A stretch of DNA of 7,090 nucleotides from assembly GCA_009778055.1 (NCBI GenBank), contig WRKN01000131.1, positions 1-7,090 on the forward strand. The letters are read 5' to 3'. Made by a program: the position numbers and the translations under genes. The notes beneath the pieces are model-generated. The model worked only from the letters and a program-made list of their open reading frames with translations, was not told the origin of the DNA and made no database searches. Source of the DNA: Synergistaceae bacterium. Lineage in GTDB: Bacteria > Synergistota > Synergistia > Synergistales > Aminobacteriaceae. How positions within the stretch are numbered: the first letter of the stretch is position 1; the number at the start of each line of letters is the position of its first letter. This document shows, in pieces, positions 1 through 5,241 of this stretch.

Positions 1-1
1 T

Positions 2-235
2 TTGGTGGCGCGCGGCGGCAGAGCGGCGGCTTTTAAAGGGCCTAAGGGAGTACGGGAACTGGAGGAAGTAGGGGATAAATGGAACGCTATAGGGTTTTCC
101 AGCCCCACGCTGCTGTCTTATGGGAGTGGCGAGAGGGATTATTTTTTTGTCGTCTGGGAGAAAATATCTCCCACGTCTCCGTCCTATCCGCGCAAACCGG
201 GCGCGGCGGCGGGCCAAAATTGGTGGGTGGCGTAG
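2..235 (+). CDS. rsmG: RsmG, 16S rRNA (guanine527-N7)-methyltransferase, C-terminal part
   Basis: This is the last 77 codons of a gene whose 5' part lies before the window; the frame is open to the left edge and stops at TAG 233-235. RsmG is a cytoplasmic SAM-dependent enzyme that methylates N7 of G527 in 16S rRNA. The fragment shows the family's C-terminal layout: GGRAAAFKGP (compare the family's GGRLLALKGP-type strand), then an ELEEVG helix, a strand with YFFVVWEKISPTSP, and the ending YPRKPGAAAG. In RsmG this end is typically a K-x-x-P-T-P-x-x-YPRRPG-x-PAK-x-PL pattern. The SAM-binding part is not in the window. The extreme C-terminus is slightly unusual, with AAAGQNWW replacing the usual PAK-x-PL. 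The assignment rests on this motif match only. The gene converges on the rsbW-like gene across a shared hairpin. Confidence 0.8.
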   Translation: MVARGGRAAAFKGPKGVRELEEVGDKWNAIGFSSPTLLSYGSGERDYFFVVWEKISPTSPSYPRKPGAAAGQNWWVA

Positions 236-309
236 GCGGGAGAGAAATTAAATTAAATTGCATGGTATAAAACAGTTTTTAGAATCAATAGGCACGACTT
301 CCTCTGGAC
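236..309. other. AT-rich spacer after rsmG
   Basis: This short noncoding stretch begins with a run of ATTAA/AAATT repeats (about 246-260) and contains GGTATAAAA at 264-272. No convincing -35 element sits at the right distance from that TATAAA, so I do not call a promoter. I see no tRNA or small gene. Confidence 0.5.
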
Positions 310-338
310 AAAGGGAGCGCTGCTGAAGCGCTCCCTTT
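310..338. terminator. Bidirectional rho-independent terminator
   Basis: A perfect 12-bp inverted repeat, AAAGGGAGCGCT (310-321) and AGCGCTCCCTTT (327-338), has a 5-nt loop (322-326). The stem has a GC-rich core flanked by A/T, so either strand reads as stem plus a short U tract. It lies between two convergent genes, about 75 nt after the rsmG stop and 4 nt beyond the rsbW-like stop, which suits use from both sides. The U tract is short (UUU then CUU on the plus strand), so efficiency is uncertain. Confidence 0.8.
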
Positions 339-342
339 CTTA

Positions 343-747
343 CTAAAATTTTTTCGTCATTACAAGAACGTTTTTATCATCCGTGTACTTATAAACAACC
401 GTCTCCATAAGCTGCCTTGCCAAAAAAATCCCAAGCCCCCCTATTTCGCGCTCCATAAGGGGTTTGCCCAAATCCGGCGGGGGGTGTTCGAGAGGGTTAT
501 AAGGCCTGCCTGTGTCTTCAAATCTTATTACCGCTTCCTCTCCGGCGTAAATGTAAACAAATACGGCGACGCTGCCGCCCGCCGGTTTGTAAGCGTAGTT
601 CACGATGTTGACAAAAATTTCTTCCACCGCTACGTTTATTTGATTTTGTAAATTTGACGGGCAGTTATGCCGCTCGAGTTCCTCGTTTACAAAATCCAAT
701 ACGTCATCGAGGTTATCGGCGCTCGCCTCGACCACCAGTTTTTTCAT
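343..747 (-). CDS. RsbW-like anti-sigma factor / serine kinase (GHKL ATPase)
   Basis: This 134-residue protein is the usual length for a single-domain RsbW/SpoIIAB-type HATPase_c_2 protein. Such kinases phosphorylate a STAS antagonist on serine and, when the antagonist is unphosphorylated, switch from their target (classically a sigma factor) to it. Visible motifs are the N box EEIFVNIVNYAY (E42/E43 and N47), the G1 box FEDTGRPYNP (D78, G80) and the G2 glycine loop REIGGLGIFLARQL (G103, G104, G106). All key ATP-site residues seem present, so it is probably an active kinase. It starts at ATG 747-745, and ATGA overlaps the stop of the upstream STAS gene, which implies translational coupling. 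The protein has no membrane segment and should be cytoplasmic. Its likely substrate is that STAS protein. The final target cannot be told from the window because no sigma gene is adjacent. Confidence 0.9.
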   Translation of the reverse strand: MKKLVVEASADNLDDVLDFVNEELERHNCPSNLQNQINVAVEEIFVNIVNYAYKPAGGSVAVFVYIYAGEEAVIRFEDTGRPYNPLEHPPPDLGKPLMEREIGGLGIFLARQLMETVVYKYTDDKNVLVMTKKF

Positions 748-1064
748 TTCCGAACCAGCATATCGTTCAACGCCACCAGCCCCAAAACATTTTTAACTAC
801 CTCGGACGGTTGTTCGATTCTCAGTTTACCCCCCGCTTTTTCAGCTTGTTTGTAAATGTTGATAATCACCCTTATTCCTTCGGAACTCAGGTACTTGACC
901 TGAGTCATGTTCAAAATTATTTTGGTTTCTCCGCTGCTCAGGGAGTCTTCCAGTTTCCGTTGAAGCGTAAACGAATTTTTGGAATTCACGCGGCCTTCTA
1001 TGGCAAATTTGGTGACTCCGTCAGCTTTCTCTCTGGTTATTACGAAGTTTTCATCTTTCATCAT
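744..1064 (-). CDS. RsbV-like anti-sigma factor antagonist (STAS domain)
   Basis: This 106-residue single STAS-domain protein belongs to the RsbV/SpoIIAA group. It is expected to be phosphorylated by the partner kinase and dephosphorylated by a PP2C phosphatase; the unphosphorylated form sequesters the kinase. The core KIILNMTQVKYLSSEGIRVI (48-67) is diagnostic. By alignment to the RsbV D-S-T-G motif, S61 is the likely phosphosite, with S60 in place of the usual Asp and E62 before the conserved G63, a common variant outside Bacillus. The N-terminal part (FAIEGRVNSKNS) matches the usual strand and loop preceding helix 1. Two ATGs in tandem (1064-1062 and 1061-1059) could start it. A six-G tract 5 nt upstream serves as ribosome binding site and favours the first. 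It is the promoter-proximal gene of a two-gene operon. Confidence 0.9.
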   Translation of the reverse strand: MMKDENFVITREKADGVTKFAIEGRVNSKNSFTLQRKLEDSLSSGETKIILNMTQVKYLSSEGIRVIINIYKQAEKAGGKLRIEQPSEVVKNVLGLVALNDMLVRK

Positions 1065-1069
1065 TTTAT

Positions 1070-1075
1070 CCCCCC
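1070..1075 (-). promoter_or_regulatory. G-tract ribosome binding site of the STAS gene
   Basis: Six consecutive G residues on the minus strand lie 5 nt before ATG 1064. They can pair with the CCUCC anti-SD region, though the site is not a canonical AGGAGG. Confidence 0.6.
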
Positions 1076-1119
1076 ATTTTTCATAAACATATTTTATAAT
1101 ATTAACACACTGACGGACG

Positions 1120-1148
1120 AAATAAGGTAACTTTCAGTTACCCTATTT
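1120..1148. repeat. Imperfect 29-bp palindrome, candidate operator
   Basis: The arms AAATAaGGTAACT (1120-1132) and AGTTACCcTATTT (1136-1148) surround a TTC centre. The inner 7 bp pair perfectly, there is one A/C mismatch at 1125/1143, and the next 5 bp pair again. It sits in the middle of the divergent region, overlapping or just upstream of the weak leftward -35. Symmetry and position suit a dimeric regulator's binding site. As a terminator it would be odd between divergent starts, although its stem is followed by CTATTTTAT on the plus strand. Confidence 0.5.
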
Positions 1149-1184
1149 TATCTGTCAATCTGTTAACGTCTTGATAAAAGTTTG

Positions 1185-1218
1185 CGCGCCTGCCGGGATG
1201 GTACGCTTGGCAGGCGCG
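1185..1218. repeat. GC-rich hairpin in the leader of the DUF2156 operon
   Basis: Perfect 10-bp arms CGCGCCTGCC (1185-1194) and GGCAGGCGCG (1209-1218) enclose a 14-nt loop. No T tract follows on the plus strand, so it is not a plus-strand intrinsic terminator. It ends 6 nt before the likely SD (1225-1228) and may protect the mRNA 5' end or affect translation. On the minus strand it is followed by CAAACTTTTATC, only a weak terminator-like tail. Confidence 0.55.
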
Positions 1219-1224
1219 AAGTTT

Positions 1225-1228
1225 GGAG
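1225..1228 (+). promoter_or_regulatory. Ribosome binding site deciding the DUF2156 start
   Basis: GGAG lies 10 nt before TTG 1239. The competing in-frame TTG at 1182 has no SD-like sequence before it and would place the leader hairpin inside the coding region, so 1239 is preferred. Confidence 0.5.
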
Positions 1229-1238
1229 CGGGATATGT

Positions 1239-2225
1239 TTGATCGCTGAAAAAGTGCTGCTTAACGAACCTCAACCCACGCGTCAGGCTTACCAAAAAGG
1301 CAGGTTTGAAACTTTTGTTCCGTTGACGCTGGAAACGAAGGCTTCTTATGATTATTACGCCGGGTTCCTTCCCGCCGCGCTTGCCTCTCCCGTTTACTTT
1401 CAAAGCCTCTACGCGTGGAATTTCGCGCTGGTCATCAGATACAAAATTTTCGACGGGCATCTGTGCGTCGTGGCGGATGACACTATAACGGGGAATATCT
1501 ATGCTCTTCCCCCGTTGGGCGTCCTGGACGACGGAGCCTTTTCTTCCGCGGTGCGTTCCCTGCTCCGCGAATTCGAGCACGAGGGGCTGCCCTGTGAGTT
1601 TCACGAGACCCCCGGCTTTATGCTGCCCCAATTTTCCTCCCTGGACGGTTATAAGGCCGAAATCAGTTATGATAGAGACTGGAGCGATTACGTTTTCAGC
1701 GGGAAAGGCTTTGCCGAGGGGCTTCAAAAGAGGTCTTCCAGGGAGGCGAGGCGCAGCTTTGAACGCCGTTTTCGTCCGCGCGTCCACGAAATTGCGTCGT
1801 ACGACGGAGACGCGAAAGAGGCGGCGCTTGCCGTCACGAAAAATTTTTTTTGCAGCGAGAGAATGTGCCCGGATTGTTTCTGCGGGTGTGAACTCAAGGT
1901 CGTGTCGCGAATGATGGAAGGCTGGGACGAACTTGGCATGAAAGGCGTTATCATAGAGTCGGAAGGGGAGGCAATCGCCTTCGGAACCGTTTGCTTCCAG
2001 AAGGATACCATGCTTTTTCTGTCGAAAAAGGTCCGATGGAGGACGAGGGGACTCAACGAGTATCTCAACGCGACGCTGATGGACAGCTTCGGCGGCGGAT
2101 GCGGGTACGTCAATTATTCGGATGACATGGGCAGCGAAGGGTTACGGGCGCAAAAAAGCAGGATGGGCGAATATGCCCTGGCGCACAGGTACGTGGTGAA
2201 ACTCTCGCGCGAGCCCGGCCGCTGA
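1239..2225 (+). CDS. DUF2156 / LPG_synthase_C-like GNAT-fold transferase
   Basis: This protein has 328 residues from TTG 1239, or 347 from TTG 1182. DUF2156 is a double-GNAT fold related to the soluble C-terminal domain of MprF, which moves an aminoacyl group from tRNA to phosphatidylglycerol. Stand-alone bacterial members are mostly uncharacterised. Visible signatures are the central SYDRDWSDYVFSG followed by a basic helix (LQKRSSREARRSFERRF), and the C-terminal YSDDMGSEGLRAQKSRMGEY (293-312), the family's R/Y-x-D-D-M/L-G-x-EGLR motif. Unlike MprF it has no membrane segments and should be cytoplasmic. Oddities are a dense cysteine cluster (C205, C210, C213, C215, C217) and a run of eight T's at 1844-1851. 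It leads an operon with the propeller-MFS and phosphatase genes; the next gene starts 25 nt after its stop. Substrate is unknown; aminoacyl or acyl transfer to an envelope component is an inference. Confidence 0.8.
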   Translation: MIAEKVLLNEPQPTRQAYQKGRFETFVPLTLETKASYDYYAGFLPAALASPVYFQSLYAWNFALVIRYKIFDGHLCVVADDTITGNIYALPPLGVLDDGAFSSAVRSLLREFEHEGLPCEFHETPGFMLPQFSSLDGYKAEISYDRDWSDYVFSGKGFAEGLQKRSSREARRSFERRFRPRVHEIASYDGDAKEAALAVTKNFFCSERMCPDCFCGCELKVVSRMMEGWDELGMKGVIIESEGEAIAFGTVCFQKDTMLFLSKKVRWRTRGLNEYLNATLMDSFGGGCGYVNYSDDMGSEGLRAQKSRMGEYALAHRYVVKLSREPGR

Positions 2226-2238
2226 CGTGAAAGGAAAT

Positions 2239-2242
2239 GAGG
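2239..2242 (+). promoter_or_regulatory. Ribosome binding site of the propeller-MFS gene
   Basis: GAGG sits 8 nt before ATG 2251. An in-frame GTG at 2227, 1 nt after the upstream stop, has no SD before it, so ATG 2251 is the better start. Confidence 0.6.
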
Positions 2243-2250
2243 CTTACCCG

Positions 2251-5238
2251 ATGAATGACCGGAAGTTGTCCGTGTGGCGGATTATTTTCGCCTCTTTGTT
2301 TGTGATGTCGGTTTTCTTTTTTGCCGTTTTTGGAGGCGTTTTTCTGCACTTGGGGAGCATTGGCTCCCTGGCGGTCCATTCCCCGGCGCTTGCCGTCAAG
2401 GACGCGCCGTACGGCGTGTACATAGTGGATTCGGGGCGCAAAAGGATAGTCAGGACGGATTCCGATGGGAAAGCGGATCTTTTGATGACGTCCGGGAGAA
2501 ACCGCTTTTCCGAGATATACGGCCTGGCGGTGGACGCCGCCGGCGATATATTCGTGCTCGACGTAATCCGCGACGGCAGGAACAGGCGTATAGCCTCCGA
2601 GGTTGTGCAAAAATATCCGCCCGGCAGGCGCTTCCCGGAGGAGATTTTCAGAATAGACCATGAACACCCGACTTTTGACCGAAGCATAGCCGGACTCGCC
2701 CGAAACGCCGAGGGGGGTATCTCCTTTGTTACGCTTGAAGACGAGCGTTTCGTGCTTCACTCCCATAATTTTGGCGAAAAGGCCGAGGCTGCCTGGGATT
2801 TTCCGATGGCGTCGAAAATGTTCAACTCTTTCGACGTAGGAAAAGCAGGCAAGGCAGGCAAAGCAGACAAAAACGGCGAGGAAACGCTTGTTCTTTTTAC
2901 AACCAGGCGCGGAGAGATATACAAAGCGGACGATGAAGGGGTTGAGCGCGTCTTCGCGTCCGCCGCCTCAACGCCGTGGGACGCGGCTGTCGGTGACGAC
3001 GGGGTTTTATATTTCACCGACCTGGCCCGCCGCGGCGTGTTTTCTGTTACTTCTGTTACTTCTGTCACTTTCGGAGAACCCGAACTCGTCTATGGCGATC
3101 CGGACACGATATATTACCGCGTCTCAGCCAAAAGCGGCTTCGTTGCGGTAAGCGAGAGCGGCGTCATTGACCTTGACTCCGAAGAAAAGTCCGTTATTGA
3201 CGAATTCAGCGTGAACAACGTCATTTTTGCCTTGCGCCTGTGCTCCCGGCTTGCGGTCTTAATCCTGCTGGCGGGCTGCGTCTGGGGCATGGTCAGCCTC
3301 GCGCGCTTCCTTATAAGGAAAAACGACTTTGTAATCAACTTCAGCGCCGCCGTCATTGTGGGAACCATGCTGATCACGGCGGTTTTCTGCCTGATAGTGA
3401 CAAAGGACATCACGAACCGGATGACGCGGGAGATGAAGAGCCGCCTGACGAACGTCGCGGAACTCGTGGCCATGCAGATTCCGGCCGACGCCTTCGCCAG
3501 GCTGGACAGCGTGAGCGACTACATGAACGAGGATCACTCCCTTATCAGTTATACGCTGGAGAAAATCATGTCTCGGGCGGAGTATTCGGAAATGTACTGC
3601 GTGCTCTACAAAATCCTCGACGGCTCCGTCGCCGAGGTATTCGAGTCGGACAACGACCACGGCATTGTAAACTATCCCTACGACTGGCCGCTTGAAGGTT
3701 CTGACGAGATGGAAATCCTGAGCACCGGGCAGCATAAAACGTACATCAACCCGTCATGGGTCGACGGAGGGGTAATCTTTTCCCTCTGCCCCGTGTACGG
3801 CGGAGACGGGGAGCCTATCGGGCTGATAGAGATAGGCACTGCTCTCGCGGCGTTCAGGAAGGAGACCATAGACCTCATACTGAATCTTTTCTTAAACGTC
3901 ATCTCCGTGAGCGTGGCCATGATTATCGTCGTGATCGAGCTTCTGGTGTTCGTGGACGGGCGCAGGAAAACGCTCTCCGCCGCCGGTTCTCCCCTGGATG
4001 TCAGCGCTTTTCGCGTGCCGGTGGATATGGTGCGGAGCGCGGTCTTTTTAGTCTATTTCATAACGAACGTCAGCACCGGTTTCCTGCCGATATACGCCCG
4101 GGAGCTGATCCTGAAAGCGGGTTTTTCATGGTCGCTGCCCGTTGAATTTCTCATAGCGGCGCCCATCTCCGCCGACGTTTTCATGGGGGCAATCGCCGCC
4201 CTCCTGGGAGATTGGTTCGTCAAAAAACTCGGGGTCCGCCGGACTGCTATTATCGGCGCGGCCGTTATCGTCTTCGGCGCCTGCCTGGCGTTCGCGTTTT
4301 ATAACTTCTTCACGCTGACGGCCGGTTTTGCCGTGTGCGGATTCGGCTGCGGGCTGATGCTGTTTCTCGCCAACCTGCGGGTTGCCGGAGAGGAAGACCC
4401 CTCGGAGAAGGACAGGGGCTTCGCCGGCTTCGCGGTGGCGATGAGTTCCGGGATCAACGCCGGCGTCGTCTTCGGCGCTTTTCTGACCAACTGGCTGTCC
4501 CATCAGGCTGTGCTGGGAATGGCGGCCCTGACCAGCCTGATTCTTCTGGCGTTCTCCTGCGCGTACATGACGAAGCTGGACTCCTCCCTAAAACTGGACA
4601 GGCCGGACGGGGCTGCGCGGGAAACGCGGGAAACTCAGAAAATAAGCGCCGCGCGCTTTCTGTTCTCGCCCAGGGTATTTTCGTATTTCATGGCCCTGCT
4701 TGGCCCGGCGATTGTATCCGGCTACTTCATCATATACCTGTTTCCGATTGTAGGTTTCGATTTTGGGATATCCGAGAGCAGCATAGGCTACGCGTTCCTC
4801 CTTAACAGCCTGGTGGTCGTCTTTTTCAGTACAATGCTCACGAACGTCTTTTCCAAAAAATTGGGGAAAACGTTTTCGCTGTGTCTGTGGACGCTCATAT
4901 ACGCGGGTTCTTTCGCCATGTTCGCTTATTTTCAGAACATACCGGCGCTCCTCTCCGTCCTTGTGCTGATGGGTTTCGCGGACTGTTTCGGGCAATCGCT
5001 CTCCAGCAGTTATTACACCGAGCTGCCCGAGGTTGAAAAGTACGGGCAGGGAAAAGCCATCGGCGTTTCCAACGTGGTGGAGAACGCGGCGCAAACCGTC
5101 GGCCCGTTCGTGTTCAGCTACGTGCTTCACGTCGGAGTGGGCGAAGGGCTGCTTCAGGTCGCGGGGTGGCTCGCCGTTCTGTCCGTAGTTTTCCTTGTCG
5201 GGTCGGCGCTGCTCAGGCTCAGCGCCGCGGAGCGGTAA
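2251..5238 (+). CDS. Fusion membrane protein: beta-propeller, Cache-like sensor, MFS transporter
   Basis: This 995-residue protein (from ATG 2251) has about 16 predicted membrane segments. Order: TM1 (11-34); an extracytoplasmic SMP-30/NHL-like propeller (about 45-320) with repeats such as YGVYIVDSGRKRIVRTD (54-70), YGLAVDAAGDIFVLD (90-104) and PWDAAVGDDGVLYFTD (242-257); TM2 (about 330-353); TM3 (361-383); an outside Cache-like domain (about 386-538) running from VAMQIPADAFARL to GEPIGLIEIG (520-529); TM4 (about 540-564); then a 12-TM MFS module (about 590-995) with motif A-like GDWFVKKLGVRR (653-664) and a basic central loop (about 777-808). Basic residues after TM2 (RK) and TM4 (GRRK) fit a topology with both sensor domains outside and the MFS N-terminus inside. 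A standard MFS protein is about 400 residues, so more than half is extra. Substrate is unknown; export, uptake or transporter-like sensing (transceptor) are all possible. The phosphatase gene follows 3 nt after its stop. Confidence 0.82.
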   Translation: MNDRKLSVWRIIFASLFVMSVFFFAVFGGVFLHLGSIGSLAVHSPALAVKDAPYGVYIVDSGRKRIVRTDSDGKADLLMTSGRNRFSEIYGLAVDAAGDIFVLDVIRDGRNRRIASEVVQKYPPGRRFPEEIFRIDHEHPTFDRSIAGLARNAEGGISFVTLEDERFVLHSHNFGEKAEAAWDFPMASKMFNSFDVGKAGKAGKADKNGEETLVLFTTRRGEIYKADDEGVERVFASAASTPWDAAVGDDGVLYFTDLARRGVFSVTSVTSVTFGEPELVYGDPDTIYYRVSAKSGFVAVSESGVIDLDSEEKSVIDEFSVNNVIFALRLCSRLAVLILLAGCVWGMVSLARFLIRKNDFVINFSAAVIVGTMLITAVFCLIVTKDITNRMTREMKSRLTNVAELVAMQIPADAFARLDSVSDYMNEDHSLISYTLEKIMSRAEYSEMYCVLYKILDGSVAEVFESDNDHGIVNYPYDWPLEGSDEMEILSTGQHKTYINPSWVDGGVIFSLCPVYGGDGEPIGLIEIGTALAAFRKETIDLILNLFLNVISVSVAMIIVVIELLVFVDGRRKTLSAAGSPLDVSAFRVPVDMVRSAVFLVYFITNVSTGFLPIYARELILKAGFSWSLPVEFLIAAPISADVFMGAIAALLGDWFVKKLGVRRTAIIGAAVIVFGACLAFAFYNFFTLTAGFAVCGFGCGLMLFLANLRVAGEEDPSEKDRGFAGFAVAMSSGINAGVVFGAFLTNWLSHQAVLGMAALTSLILLAFSCAYMTKLDSSLKLDRPDGAARETRETQKISAARFLFSPRVFSYFMALLGPAIVSGYFIIYLFPIVGFDFGISESSIGYAFLLNSLVVVFFSTMLTNVFSKKLGKTFSLCLWTLIYAGSFAMFAYFQNIPALLSVLVLMGFADCFGQSLSSSYYTELPEVEKYGQGKAIGVSNVVENAAQTVGPFVFSYVLHVGVGEGLLQVAGWLAVLSVVFLVGSALLRLSAAER
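2842..2868 (+). repeat. 9-bp tandem repeat (Lys-Ala-Gly) in the propeller
   Basis: Three in-frame copies, AAAGCAGGC, AAGGCAGGC and AAAGCAGAC, encode KAG-KAG-KAD (198-206), probably a surface loop between propeller blades. Copy-number change would alter the loop length without shifting the frame. Confidence 0.75.
3043..3069 (+). repeat. 9-bp tandem repeat (Ser-Val-Thr) in the propeller
   Basis: Three in-frame copies of TCTGTTACT, the third with one T-to-C change, encode SVT-SVT-SVT (265-273). The near identity at DNA level points to recent slippage duplication. Confidence 0.8.
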
Positions 5239-5241
5239 GCC

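Larger units (their letters stand above)
1065..1238. promoter_or_regulatory. Divergent promoter region
   Basis: This AT-rich stretch separates the leftward STAS/kinase operon from the rightward three-gene operon, so it must carry promoters for both. Leftward, TATAAA (minus strand 1098-1093) is a fair -10 box and TTCGTC (1121-1116) at 17-bp spacing is a poor -35, so sigma specificity is unclear. Rightward I see no convincing pair; TATAAT at 1095-1100 on the plus strand lacks a -35. An imperfect palindrome (1120-1148), an 8-bp near-perfect tandem repeat TCTGTCAA/TCTGTTAA (1151-1166) and a GC hairpin (1185-1218) lie inside. A regulator acting here could control both operons. Confidence 0.5.

Noticed and set aside
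654..1130. A 158-codon open frame on the plus strand opposite the STAS gene
   Set aside because: It is antisense to a well-supported STAS protein and kinase, has no recognisable domain and no good ribosome binding site.
1182..1238. N-terminal extension of the DUF2156 protein to TTG 1182
   Set aside because: It has no SD, and its codons coincide with a perfect GC hairpin, which fits a leader better than coding sequence. It is not fully excluded.
1844..1851. Run of eight T's as a programmed frameshift or sequencing error in the DUF2156 gene
   Set aside because: The frame and family motifs continue correctly on both sides, so no frameshift is needed.
2110..2766. A 218-codon open frame on the minus strand across the DUF2156/propeller junction
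   Set aside because: It overlaps two supported genes and its composition resembles a reverse-frame artefact.
2842..3069. Possible CRISPR or repeat array
   Set aside because: The repeats are 9 bp, contiguous and in frame within a gene, with no spacers.
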